A DNA stretch of 64,000 bases from the NCBI GenBank assembly GCA_021373015.1, contig JAJFTJ010000018.1, positions 1 to 64,000 on the forward strand, read 5' to 3'. The translations under genes and the position numbers were made by a program. The notes below the pieces were generated by a model that made no database searches, was not told where the DNA came from, and saw nothing but the letters and a program-made list of their open reading frames with translations. Shown here in pieces: positions 54,214 through 62,773 of the stretch. This DNA is from Nitrospiraceae bacterium. Its GTDB lineage: Bacteria > Nitrospirota > Thermodesulfovibrionia > Thermodesulfovibrionales > UBA1546. Position 1 is the first letter of the stretch, and each line of letters starts with the position of its first letter.

Positions 54214-55449
54214 TTGAAGCTTGAAAATATTGATAACTTTTTGGAAAAAATAGAATTCATTTTTCTTTGTATCCTGCTTTTTGTCATTCCTACAATGGAA
54301 TCCCCCAAAACAATAGCAGCAGTGCTTTTCGGATTAACATGGATATGCAGAAAGTTTACTTCTAAAAATTCTCCTTTTAATAAAATTTCATTAATAGAAA
54401 TACCTCTGCTCTTAATGCTGGTTTCTTCATTAGTAAGCACATTGATTAATATTCCATATAAAAATCAATTCAAGGGGCTTAATGACACAATCTTATGGTG
54501 CAGTATTTTTTGGTTCATATATAAAAACAACTACTCAAAAAAACAGCAGTACATATCAGCAATCTGCATAACTTCAGGCGTCTTATTGGCAATAATTTGG
54601 GGTATTTACGAAACGCACAAAGGAGTAAGAGAATATTTGGAATTTCATTCTGCTGGAATAGTAACCCAATCTTCAATTTATCTTGGAATAGCTCTAATGA
54701 TTCCATTCTCAATTTTAGCGACTAAACCGCAGGGTTTTTCTCAAGCCCCAATAAAATCAAATAAAATTTTATGGTTAATTATATTTGCCGCTATGATTTT
54801 TACTCTAGTTTTTATGGCAAGCCGAGGATCGATTCTGGCTGTAGCCATAACACTGCTTGTTTCGATACTCCTATTAAAAAAGAAAATGTTATTTTTTGCT
54901 TTGGCAATCTTATTATCAGCAGCCTTTCTCATGGCAGTTTATTCTCCGGATAGTTTCAAGCAAAAAAGATTTTATGAAAAAACCATTGAAATGGCACGGT
55001 CACAAAAACTTGATCCCAATGATAATGTAAGAGTTTTTTTCTGGAAAGTTGCAATTGAAAGAATTAAGCTCGGCGACTCTGTTTTGTTTGGTATTGGTCC
55101 GCGTAATTTTTCGAGCATTAAAACTGAAGAACTTCAGCTTAAGGAACCTGCAAAGCTTCCATGGAATAAGCTGCCTCATGCTCACAATATTTTTCTTAAC
55201 AAGCTGGTTGAGGAAGGGATTTTTGGCTTATTTTCATTCCTCTTTTTTATCGTAATAATTGCTATTGAGCTTATAAAAACCCGAAAATTATGCAGCCAAG
55301 AATGGATTTGGTTGTCTGCTTTTGGAAGCCTGAGCGTCCCGATAATAGCAGGTTCATTTAACACACCATGGTATCAGGAACACGCTTTGCTGGCTATGAT
55401 AATATTAGGAATGTTCATGTCTAACAGGTTCGGTAAAATAAAGCAGTAG
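54214..55449 (+). CDS. O-antigen ligase/polymerase family membrane protein (WaaL/Wzy-like)
   Basis: About 411 residues from the TTG at 54214, which follows GGAGG by nine bases; the alternative frame opening at 54142 would overlap the previous gene by 44 bases. It has about 11-12 membrane segments. The Wzy_C-like periplasmic loop contains FGIGPRNF and PHAHNIFLNKLVEEGIFGL, with the His residues typical of WaaL-type ligases (H-A-H-N). It either ligates O-antigen to lipid A-core or polymerises repeats. It is the only candidate of this class in the window. Confidence 0.85.
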   Translation: MKLENIDNFLEKIEFIFLCILLFVIPTMESPKTIAAVLFGLTWICRKFTSKNSPFNKISLIEIPLLLMLVSSLVSTLINIPYKNQFKGLNDTILWCSIFWFIYKNNYSKKQQYISAICITSGVLLAIIWGIYETHKGVREYLEFHSAGIVTQSSIYLGIALMIPFSILATKPQGFSQAPIKSNKILWLIIFAAMIFTLVFMASRGSILAVAITLLVSILLLKKKMLFFALAILLSAAFLMAVYSPDSFKQKRFYEKTIEMARSQKLDPNDNVRVFFWKVAIERIKLGDSVLFGIGPRNFSSIKTEELQLKEPAKLPWNKLPHAHNIFLNKLVEEGIFGLFSFLFFIVIIAIELIKTRKLCSQEWIWLSAFGSLSVPIIAGSFNTPWYQEHALLAMIILGMFMSNRFGKIKQ

Positions 55450-55462
55450 ATGAATAATAAGC

Positions 55463-56308
55463 CTATGTTCTTATTTCTAGAAATTTTTTCAAAGCAGTCT
55501 TACGCTGTATCTGATGAAAATCAACAGTATTTTTAATCGAATCATTTGCAAGCACTGAGTATTTAGGACGTTTTGCTGGTCTTGGAAATTCTTCAGTGCT
55601 TATAGGTATTACAGATGAATTTATGCCTGCCTCCGAAATAATTTCTTTTGCAAAATCATACCAGCTTATACCGTCTTTCGAGTCATCAGTCAGATGATAC
55701 AGTCCAAACTTACTGCTTTCTATCAGAATTTTAATGCCCTGAGCTAAACTAAGCGTGGATGTTGGAGCGGTAATTTGATCAGACACCACCTTTATATTGG
55801 ACTGTACTTTGGCAATCTTCATTATTGTCGATACAAAATTTGCGCCATGTATGCCGTAAAGTCCGCTTGTTCTTATAATATAAAAATCTTTCAGAATATT
55901 TTGGATATGTTGTTCGCCTTCAAGTTTTGTTCTTCCGTAAAAATTAATAGGATTAGGTTTATCATATATGCTGTATGGAGCATTCTTATTTCCGTCGAAA
56001 ACATAGTCAGTGCTGATATGGCATAAAGGAATTTTTCTTTCAGCGCATATCAACGCGATATTTTTTGCGCCAAGATTGTTTACATTAAGGGCAAGATCCT
56101 TTTCTTTTTCCGCATCGTCCACTTTTGTATAAGCAGCGCAGTTTATTATCAACTCAGGTTTGGCCTCTTTTGCTTTAATAGATAAAATGTCCAGATCGGT
56201 TATATCAAGTTCAAATTCAGAGAACGGGATAACATCATGGGCTTGTTCTAAATGCGGGATTAAATCCGACGCCAGCATGCCTCTTGCGCCGGTGATCAGT
56301 ATCTTCAT
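55463..56308 (-). CDS. rfbD: dTDP-4-dehydrorhamnose reductase
   Basis: The 281-residue SDR has MKILITGARGMLASDLIPHL, CHISTDYVFDGNKNAPYS and PINFYGRTKLEGEQ with Tyr-x-x-x-Lys. It catalyses the last step of dTDP-L-rhamnose (or a related 6-deoxyhexose) synthesis. ATG overlaps the rfbB stop by four bases. It completes the rfbA-C-B-D set. Confidence 0.92.
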   Translation of the reverse strand: MKILITGARGMLASDLIPHLEQAHDVIPFSEFELDITDLDILSIKAKEAKPELIINCAAYTKVDDAEKEKDLALNVNNLGAKNIALICAERKIPLCHISTDYVFDGNKNAPYSIYDKPNPINFYGRTKLEGEQHIQNILKDFYIIRTSGLYGIHGANFVSTIMKIAKVQSNIKVVSDQITAPTSTLSLAQGIKILIESSKFGLYHLTDDSKDGISWYDFAKEIISEAGINSSVIPISTEEFPRPAKRPKYSVLANDSIKNTVDFHQIQRKTALKKFLEIRT

Positions 56309-57306
56309 TTTTTTCCCCAGAAACCCTTGCTCTCCATCTCAAGGCGGGTCTTTAATGGTCCCCACCAGTTCCTGTTGTCTTTATACCATTGGACAGTCTT
56401 TAGAATTCCTTCCTCTATCTTTACTCTTGGACTCCAGCCATACATTTTTTTTATTTTCGAATTATCAAGCGCATATCTATAGTCATGCCCGGGTCTGTCA
56501 TTCACAAAATTAATCCAGCTTTCACTCTTTCCCATAATCTTAAGAATCATCCTTGCAAGTTCAATATTTTTTACCTCGCTGTTTCCGCCGATATTGTATA
56601 TCTCGCCTGCCTGCGGATTATGGATTATTGCATCGATGCCGCTGCAGTTATCCTCCACAAAAAGCCAGTCTCTTACATTATCTCCTTTTCCGTAAACAGG
56701 AATCGGTCTGTCAAGCAAAAGATTCGTTATCATTAGGGGAATAAATTTTTCAGGATACTGGTAATATCCGTAATTATTTGACGGTCTTACTATAACAACC
56801 GGGAATGCGTAGGTTTCGTAAAAAGCCCTTATCAAAAGGTCTGCCGAAGCCTTGGATGCTGAATAAGGAGAATTCGGCTTGAGTGGCATATCTTCTGTAA
56901 ATTTGCCGCTTTTCCCCAGACTGCCATAAACCTCATCCGTTGATATATGAACAAATTTCTTAATCGATTTTTTCATAGCAATCTCGAGAAGGGTGTAAGT
57001 ACCGATTATATTAGTCATTAAAAAAGGGTTAGCATCGGCAATTGATCTGTCAACATGAGTTTCTGCTGCGAAATTAACAATACAATCAACTCCATCCAAA
57101 GCCTTCAGCACTTGCTCTTTTTTTTCGATACTGCCGTGTATAAATGAATATCGTTCGTTTTTCTCTATCTCTAAAAGGTTCTGCGGATTTCCTGCGTAAG
57201 TCAGCAGATCTAAATTCACAACACGATAATCAGGATATTTTTTTAAAATATATCTGATGAAATTAGAACCGATAAATCCGCAGCCGCCTGTTACTAATAT
57301 TTTCAT
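56305..57306 (-). CDS. rfbB: dTDP-glucose 4,6-dehydratase
   Basis: The 333-residue protein has MKILVTGGCGFIGSNFIRYI, FAAETHVDRSI, HISTDEVYGSL with catalytic Asp-Glu next to Thr, and SPYSASKASADLLI. It makes dTDP-4-keto-6-deoxyglucose. Lies nine bases after rfbC in the same leftward group. Confidence 0.95.
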   Translation of the reverse strand: MKILVTGGCGFIGSNFIRYILKKYPDYRVVNLDLLTYAGNPQNLLEIEKNERYSFIHGSIEKKEQVLKALDGVDCIVNFAAETHVDRSIADANPFLMTNIIGTYTLLEIAMKKSIKKFVHISTDEVYGSLGKSGKFTEDMPLKPNSPYSASKASADLLIRAFYETYAFPVVIVRPSNNYGYYQYPEKFIPLMITNLLLDRPIPVYGKGDNVRDWLFVEDNCSGIDAIIHNPQAGEIYNIGGNSEVKNIELARMILKIMGKSESWINFVNDRPGHDYRYALDNSKIKKMYGWSPRVKIEEGILKTVQWYKDNRNWWGPLKTRLEMESKGFWGKK

Positions 57307-57315
57307 TGCTTTTAT

Positions 57316-57798
57316 TTACTCCAATCTGTATGGACTCTCTGGCATGTTTTCGTGCCGAATCTCATCAATTGCTTCCTTTTTTCCCCATCCTGCAAAAAGC
57401 TTGTCAGGAAAATTAACTATTAAGCAGTCTGTAGTATCGATATTTTTGTATGCATGTACAATACCGGGAGGCACAATTACAGTAAGCCCGTCGGCATTTT
57501 CAATAACTTGCTTGTTCATATAGGTCTTCGAATCTTTTCTGTTATCCCATAAAAACAACCTTGCTTTGCCTAAAAAACAAAAATAATCTGTTTGATAGGT
57601 ATGTTCATGTGGTCCTCTGGCAATTCCTGGTTTTGTAACAGAAATATAGCTCATCATCGGCCCGTAATTATTCAGATCATCTTTTCTGAAAAGCTCTGCA
57701 AGCCAGCCTCTGTTGTCATTATGCAAAATTATTTTTTTTATAATTACGCCGTCTATTTCGCCGATTTTAAACACCTCATACCTCGATAGCTGAATCAT
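57316..57798 (-). CDS. rfbC: dTDP-4-dehydrorhamnose 3,5-epimerase family protein
   Basis: About 160 residues from the ATG at 57798. It is a cupin with RGWLAELFRKDDL and the GIARGPHEHTYQTDYF block in place of the usual RGLHYQ; the first catalytic His (RGPHEH) is kept. VIVPPGIVHAYKNIDTTDC is the second half. RfbC isomerises the keto sugar at C3 and C5. The changed active-site block and smaller size (usual 180-185) leave room for a single 3- or 5-epimerase. Overlaps rfbA by 23 bases. Confidence 0.82.
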   Translation of the reverse strand: MIQLSRYEVFKIGEIDGVIIKKIILHNDNRGWLAELFRKDDLNNYGPMMSYISVTKPGIARGPHEHTYQTDYFCFLGKARLFLWDNRKDSKTYMNKQVIENADGLTVIVPPGIVHAYKNIDTTDCLIVNFPDKLFAGWGKKEAIDEIRHENMPESPYRLE

Positions 57799-58849
57799 CT
57801 CCAAGCATTAAACACAACCCTTTATGTCCTTTGCAGTTTTTAACTACTGTTGCATTTTTGCCTATCAAGCTGTCCTCCAGCCTCTCAATTCCAGATAAAA
57901 AAGCATTATTTAAAATCACTGAATGCTCAACAGAAGAATTTGTAATAGTCACATTTTCAGCAATACTTGTGAAAGGACCTATGAATGAATCTTTAATCAC
58001 TGCGTTATTTCCTATAATAACAGGACCCCTGACAGTAGAGTTTTCTATTTGAGCCCCTTTCTCAATCTTGACTCTGCCGATAATTTTGCTTTTTTCATTA
58101 ACCTTGCCCTCAATCTCTCTTTTTACATACTCATCCAGAACAACAGCATTTGCATGAAGTATATCGTCTTTTTTCCCTGTATCCAGCCACCATCCATTTA
58201 AGATCTCGCTCGTCACATTGCAATTCATATCTATTAGTTTTTGAATTGCATCTGTTATTTCAAGTTCCCCTCGTAAAGAAGGTTTAATTTTGTCTATGGC
58301 TTCATGGATTTTCGAACTAAAAATGTAAACGCCTACAAGGGCAAGATTCGAAGGCGGATTATCAGGTTTTTCGATTAATCTAATTATATTGCCTTGTTTG
58401 TCAAGTTCAGCCACGCCAAATTGTTTTGGGTTTTCAACCTCTTTTAAAAAAATCCGTGCCTCGCATTTCTTCTCTCTGAACTCCTTTATTGCACCTTTAA
58501 GACCATGCGACAGGAGGTTGTCTCCCAGATACATAACAAAATTATTATTTTGAAGAAAATTTTTTGCTATTTTAACTGCATGGGCAAGTCCTGCAGGGTT
58601 ATCCTGAATCAAATAGGTTATCCTGCTGTTCCATTTACTGCCGTCTCCAACATATTCCTTAACTTCATTGCCGGTTTCAGGAGATATTATTATCCCTATA
58701 TCTTCAATCCCAGCTTCACTTATATTACTAAGAACATAGCTTAGGATAGGCTTATTAGCCACAGGAACAAGCTGCTTAGCAGTAGTATGCGTAAGAGGCC
58801 TGAGCCTCGTGCCTTTACCGCCGCTTAATATTAGAGCTTTCATTTTCAT
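57776..58849 (-). CDS. rfbA: Glucose-1-phosphate thymidylyltransferase, long form with left-handed beta-helix
   Basis: The 357-residue protein has KALILSGGKGTRLRPLTHTTAKQL, VMYLGDNLL and an added C-terminal hexapeptide-repeat region (about 240-345; IGRVKIEKGAQIENSTVRGP pattern I-x-x-x-x-I/V). It resembles the long StrD-type or archaeal form and not the 290-residue RmlA of enterobacteria. It makes dTDP-glucose from dTTP and glucose-1-phosphate. First gene of the rfbACBD order. Confidence 0.92.
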   Translation of the reverse strand: MKMKALILSGGKGTRLRPLTHTTAKQLVPVANKPILSYVLSNISEAGIEDIGIIISPETGNEVKEYVGDGSKWNSRITYLIQDNPAGLAHAVKIAKNFLQNNNFVMYLGDNLLSHGLKGAIKEFREKKCEARIFLKEVENPKQFGVAELDKQGNIIRLIEKPDNPPSNLALVGVYIFSSKIHEAIDKIKPSLRGELEITDAIQKLIDMNCNVTSEILNGWWLDTGKKDDILHANAVVLDEYVKREIEGKVNEKSKIIGRVKIEKGAQIENSTVRGPVIIGNNAVIKDSFIGPFTSIAENVTITNSSVEHSVILNNAFLSGIERLEDSLIGKNATVVKNCKGHKGLCLMLGDDSAIEV

Positions 58850-58933
58850 AGATTCATTTAACTTTTTTAAAAAGTTTGTTGTATTATAGCAAATCGCATT
58901 ACAAAATTTTTTTTAATGTCACTTGGAGGTTAA

Positions 58934-59923
58934 ATGCAGACAATCCTGATTACAGGATGCGCGGGATTCATCGGCTGGAAGGTTTCAGAAAAACTCATCG
59001 AAAACGGTCATCAAGTAATTGGAATTGACAACATGAATGACTATTATGATCCGAGGCTGAAAAAATGGCGTCTTCAGAAATTAATAGATAAAAAAAACTT
59101 TGAGTTCTATAAATATGACATCGTTGATTATAAAAAAATAAAAAGAGCATTTTCAGAAAATAAAATTAATGCTGTTATTAATCTTGCCGCCAGAGCAGGT
59201 GTAAGAGCATCTGTTGAAAACCCATGGGTATATCTTGATACAAACATCAAGGGGACGCTTAATCTTCTGGAATGCTGTAAAGATTTTGGGATAAAAAAAT
59301 TCGTGCTCGCCTCCACCTCCAGCATTTACGGACTCAATGATATGCCGTTTAAAGAAGACAGCAAAACTGATAAACCTCTTGCGCCCTATTCTGCAGCAAA
59401 AAAAGGAGCCGAGGCGCTTTGTTACAGCTATAATTATCTTCATAAGATTGATATAAGCATTCCCAGATATTTCACCGTATATGGTCCTGCAGGAAGACCG
59501 GACATGAGCATATTTAAATTCATTAAAAACATTGATAATGGTAAATCCATCCCTGTTTTTGGAGACGGGAAACAAAAGAGAGACTTTACATATATAGATG
59601 ATATTGCTGACGGCACAATTAAATGCCTAAAGCTCGGCTGCGAGTCGTCTCGACCATCTGGTTATGAAATATTTAATCTTGGGAATGACAATCCCGTAGA
59701 ACTCATGTACGTAATAAATTTGATAGAAAAAAATCTCAGTAAGAAAGCAAAGATAGAGTGGCTGCCGCTTCATCCTGCTGATGTGCCTGCAACATGGGCT
59801 GACATAGAAAAATCAAAAACCCGATTGGGTTGGAAACCAGCTGTTTCTATCGAACAAGGAATAGAAAAAACAGTCCAATGGTATTTGAAGAATAAAGAGT
59901 TTTTAAATAAACTTAAAAATTAA
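58934..59923 (+). CDS. UDP-glucuronate 4-epimerase-type NAD-dependent epimerase
   Basis: The 329-residue protein has ILITGCAGFIGWKVSEKL, ASTSSIYGLNDMPFKEDS, PYSAAKKGAEALCYSY and RYFTVYGPAGRPDMSIFKF with KQKRDFTYIDDI. This combination marks UDP-glucuronate 4-epimerases, giving UDP-galacturonate. GGAGG is well placed before the ATG. It is the only rightward gene at this end of the sugar locus. Confidence 0.9.
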   Translation: MQTILITGCAGFIGWKVSEKLIENGHQVIGIDNMNDYYDPRLKKWRLQKLIDKKNFEFYKYDIVDYKKIKRAFSENKINAVINLAARAGVRASVENPWVYLDTNIKGTLNLLECCKDFGIKKFVLASTSSIYGLNDMPFKEDSKTDKPLAPYSAAKKGAEALCYSYNYLHKIDISIPRYFTVYGPAGRPDMSIFKFIKNIDNGKSIPVFGDGKQKRDFTYIDDIADGTIKCLKLGCESSRPSGYEIFNLGNDNPVELMYVINLIEKNLSKKAKIEWLPLHPADVPATWADIEKSKTRLGWKPAVSIEQGIEKTVQWYLKNKEFLNKLKN

Positions 59924-60090
59924 ATTTTAATATTTTTGTATTTCTACTAGATGATAAATCGAGGCAAATAATGAGGTAAATAATATTGTATTTTTTCTAA
60001 AAAATAGTTTGTTTAATATCAGAAAGAAAATCAAATAAAAGAGTTTCCATTTTTCTTTAAAGAGAGTTTAAAAATTGAATCATAGTGTTT
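59924..60090. other. AT-rich gap without recognised feature
   Basis: No gene, clear promoter or terminator is seen in these 167 bases between the convergent epimerase and pilin genes. Confidence 0.6.
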
Positions 60091-60618
60091 TCAGAAATTA
60101 TTCTGATTCCTGTCATTTATCCACAATGCTGCGGAGTTAGCTACAATAGTGCCTGCTTTAGGCATAGCGCATGCCGTAAAACTCGCTCCTGCTGGAGCAT
60201 TAGGGTCATTGCCAGCGCTAGCACATGTCCCACTGTTTAATAGTTGGGCGGGGTTATAAATTGTATAATCATAATACAGATCTACTGCATTTCCTGGCCT
60301 GAAACCTCTGAGACATACAATAATGTTTGAAGGAGAATTAGGATTAGTTAGGGTATCGAAATTTATGTTGTAGAATGAAGGCGAAACAGTAACTATCCCA
60401 TTACAAGTTGCTCCAGGCGCATATCTTCCATTCTCAGCATAAAACTGCTCTTCAAGAAGCCTTAGATTCTGGAGCTTAGACACGGCCTCAGTCATTGCAG
60501 CTTTTCTTTGCTGGCCAAGATAAGTTGGAACAGCTATTCCTACGAGAATTGCTAAAATAGCTATTGTTATTAAAAGTTCAACTAGCGTGAATCCTTTTTT
60601 ATTCATAATTTTTCGCAT
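60091..60618 (-). CDS. Type IV major-pilin-like protein (PilE/PilA type)
   Basis: The 175-residue protein has leader MRKIMNKKG and mature start FTLVELLITIAILAILVGIA with Glu at +5. The helix continues EAVSKLQNLRLLEEQFYAENGRYAPG, typical of PilE-like type IVa pilins, and Cys residues near 103 and 156 may form the D-region loop. A TTGCTC/TATAAT promoter ends six bases before this ATG, so a leaderless message is likely; an ATG four codons later (60606) is the alternative. A strong terminator separates it from the other pilin. Confidence 0.88.
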   Translation of the reverse strand: MRKIMNKKGFTLVELLITIAILAILVGIAVPTYLGQQRKAAMTEAVSKLQNLRLLEEQFYAENGRYAPGATCNGIVTVSPSFYNINFDTLTNPNSPSNIIVCLRGFRPGNAVDLYYDYTIYNPAQLLNSGTCASAGNDPNAPAGASFTACAMPKAGTIVANSAALWINDRNQNNF

Positions 60619-60624
60619 GTACAG

Positions 60625-60653
60625 ATTATAAAATATACAAAAAAAAAGAGCAA
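60625..60653 (-). promoter_or_regulatory. Promoter of the PilE-like gene
   Basis: TTGCTC (60648-60653) and TATAAT (60625-60630) on the minus strand with a 17-base spacer. Transcription would begin near the ATG at 60618. Confidence 0.65.
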
Positions 60654-60674
60654 TAACACATTTGCATAAAAAAA

Positions 60675-60705
60675 TTTAAGGGCAGAGTTTTTCTCTGCCC
60701 TTAAA
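60675..60705. terminator. Strong hairpin terminator between the two pilin genes
   Basis: TTTAAGGGCAGAG and CTCTGCCCTTAAA form a perfect 13-bp stem with a 5-base loop, flanked by A/T runs on both sides. Read leftward it ends the longer pilin transcript. Confidence 0.9.
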
Positions 60706-60721
60706 AAAACATCAAATCCTA

Positions 60722-61417
60722 TTATTCAGCAGCAGATGTCAATACTTTTGTTTCCCCTATGTTTCCATCGCCTCTATCTTCAATAGCAATTACTCTAATG
60801 CTTTTTGAAGCTTCATTATATTCAAGCACAACCTGACCAACTTCTGTAGCTGCAACAACGTACGGTGCTGCTTGTACACTAAAAACACACTTTGCTTCTG
60901 TATATGGGCTTAATTTAAGTAAACCGCCAAAGGGTGCAACTGCAAGTGGCGCAGTAGCTTCTAAATTAGTTCCTGCTGCAAGAGTTCCACATGCTTCTGC
61001 AGCAATACCGTTTGCAATACCATGAACAACATTCGGTGCATTCACGCCAACAGCATACAATGCATCATTAACCATGCCTGGAAATTTTGCTGTGCAAACC
61101 GCAGTTTCAGGAACCCCATCAGCATTAGTGTCTACATTCTGTTTAGAATTGTGCGCAAAGCACAATCTGGTTGAAGGATCTGACATTAAAATAATTGGAT
61201 CAAGCTTTGCAAAGTCATTAAGCGCTGCGCTACCTTGTTTCATTGCACCGTCAGCAGTGGCTAGCAAAGCACGCCATTTAGCTTTTTTCTGCTGACCAAG
61301 ATATGCAGGAACTGCTATTGCAGCTAGAATTCCGATAATTGCCACAACTATCAGCAATTCTATCAGGGTAAAACCTCTTCCATCTCTTACTTTCATCTTT
61401 TGAATCACTTTAAACAT
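60722..61417 (-). CDS. Long type IV pilin-like protein
   Basis: The 231-residue protein has the classical prepilin signal DGRGFTLIELLIVVAIIGIL, with cleavage after Gly and Glu at +5. The helix continues YLGQQKKAKWRALLATADGAM. The globular part is long for a major pilin, with Cys residues near 84, 103, 148 and 182, and an alanine-rich middle. GGAGG precedes the ATG at 61417. A sigma-54 promoter about 60 bases upstream fits PilR-type control of major pilins. It shares YLGQQ-K-A with the 60091 pilin and could be the main subunit or an alternative one. Confidence 0.88.
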   Translation of the reverse strand: MFKVIQKMKVRDGRGFTLIELLIVVAIIGILAAIAVPAYLGQQKKAKWRALLATADGAMKQGSAALNDFAKLDPIILMSDPSTRLCFAHNSKQNVDTNADGVPETAVCTAKFPGMVNDALYAVGVNAPNVVHGIANGIAAEACGTLAAGTNLEATAPLAVAPFGGLLKLSPYTEAKCVFSVQAAPYVVAATEVGQVVLEYNEASKSIRVIAIEDRGDGNIGETKVLTSAAE

Positions 61418-61476
61418 AATTTCCTCCTTTCAGATTTTATGGTCAAAGACCATTTTTAAATAAATCTATAATAATA

Positions 61477-61493
61477 AAGCACTTTCCATACCA
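61477..61493 (-). promoter_or_regulatory. Sigma-54 promoter of the long pilin gene
   Basis: On the minus strand TGGTATGGAAAGTGCTT has GG and GC with exactly ten bases between. Transcription would start near 61467, giving a leader of about 50 bases. Major pilin genes in many bacteria are sigma-54-dependent. Confidence 0.65.
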
Positions 61494-61726
61494 GAAATCA
61501 TACATAAAATTTTCAATAAAATCAATTTGTTATATTTACTATTAAGGTACTTATATAAAACAATTGCCATAATTTGTCATCGCCAGCTATTTTTGTCAAT
61601 CACTTTGTAACCAATGAATCTAAATTGTACTCCAATAACTAGAAAAGTCAAATCCAAACTTAAGCTTTTAAAAGAATCTGGTTTATGCTGCCCACATATT
61701 TTTCTAAACAGCTTTTTCCCAAACTC
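61494..61726. other. AT-rich region between the pilin and bS22-like genes
   Basis: No gene is recognised here. It probably contains enhancer sites for the sigma-54 regulator, but no clear repeated site was found. Confidence 0.4.
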
Positions 61727-61755
61727 TTGCTAAAAAATGGCTTGTCTGTTATTAT
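61727..61755 (+). promoter_or_regulatory. Promoter of the bS22-like gene
   Basis: TTGCTA (61727-61732) and TATTAT (61750-61755) with a 17-base spacer, about 80 bases before the GTG start. Confidence 0.6.
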
Positions 61756-61833
61756 GAATACGCTTTTTAAGCAGTTTCCCTGAATAAACAGTATTCAAAG
61801 GATAAAATAAAAAAAATTACTGGAGGTGACTGA

Positions 61834-61932
61834 GTGGGCAGCGTTGTAAAGTGGCGTAAGAAAAAAATGAGCAAGCACAAACATAAAAAATTGCTCAAGA
61901 AAACAAAACACCAAAGAAGAGCAAATAAATAA
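61834..61932 (+). CDS. AURKAIP1/COX24-type small basic protein (bS22-like)
   Basis: The 32-residue protein from a GTG start reads MGSVVKWRKKKMSKHKHKKL and goes on LLKKTKHQRRANK. This matches the AURKAIP1/COX24 domain found in tiny bacterial proteins, related to ribosomal protein bS22 of mycobacteria and to a mitochondrial small-subunit protein. It probably binds the 30S subunit. GGAGGTG lies at good spacing. The gene is easily missed because of its size and GTG start. Confidence 0.88.
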   Translation: MGSVVKWRKKKMSKHKHKKLLKKTKHQRRANK

Positions 61933-61972
61933 TTTCATTTAGCAGCGGGCGGAACAAAAAAGGGCTGCAAGT

Positions 61973-62773
61973 TTATTCGAATCTGCTTATCCTTAAACCT
62001 ATAAAAGACGTGGTTTTAAGATAATCATAAAGCCTTACCTTTTTTACACTGCCATTCTTATTCTTAATCCCATTTGCATGGATAAGATATATTCCGTCTT
62101 TTTCTTTTTTAATGATGCCCATGTGACCTACGATCTCATCACTAATTCTTTTTTCGATCGCTTTTACAAAAAATATAATATCTCCGTCTTTAAGGGATTT
62201 GGTATCAGGAAATTTATCCAGTTTTTCCATTAATTCCTTTTTCAAAACTATTTTTACCCTGTCTCTTCCTCTTGAACCTTTGATGCCAATCGTCCTTCCA
62301 ATGTTTTCTGTTATCTCTTTGCCCCATTTGCCGCTGTCAATCATATCTTCGCCATATGCGTATCTCTCTTCGTAGTTGGCAACTTTGCCGTATTTATCAA
62401 GAACACCTATTGTTGTGAATCTTTTTTCCATAGCTGTTTCAACAGCCTGCTGCGGCGTCTGGGAAAGTGCAAGCTCAAGAACCCTGAAGACAAGATACAT
62501 GCAGTCAACGCTATCATCTGAAACAATTACTTTTTTTGTTACATACTGGCCCAATGGATCTGTGTCATAAGGAGTGCCTATGAATTTTTCGGCCCAGAGA
62601 GCAATTCTTTCATTAAGCAGTTTCTGAGAAAACTCCTTTTGCAAAAACTCGATCTCTTTATCAGAAAAAAAAGCATAAGATGATGATGCCTGCAAAATAA
62701 AAAAACCCAGGATTATCAGGAAGATATATTTCAGACTGTGTTTTGAAAAATTACTCGATACTATTTTAACCAA
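61973..62773 (-). CDS. Secreted DUF1460-like (NlpC/P60-fold) protein
   Basis: The 266-residue protein has a signal peptide (about 14-34; FLIILGFFILQASSSYA). A papain-like fold follows, with AEKFIGTPYDTDPLGQYV and VDCMYLVFRVLELAL giving the catalytic Cys (about 90), and GHMGIIKKEKDGIYLIHANG giving His. These blocks fit the DUF1460 amidase-like family, which acts on peptidoglycan fragments. Its natural substrate is unknown. It overlaps trpS by eight bases. Confidence 0.75.
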   Translation of the reverse strand: MVKIVSSNFSKHSLKYIFLIILGFFILQASSSYAFFSDKEIEFLQKEFSQKLLNERIALWAEKFIGTPYDTDPLGQYVTKKVIVSDDSVDCMYLVFRVLELALSQTPQQAVETAMEKRFTTIGVLDKYGKVANYEERYAYGEDMIDSGKWGKEITENIGRTIGIKGSRGRDRVKIVLKKELMEKLDKFPDTKSLKDGDIIFFVKAIEKRISDEIVGHMGIIKKEKDGIYLIHANGIKNKNGSVKKVRLYDYLKTTSFIGLRISRFE

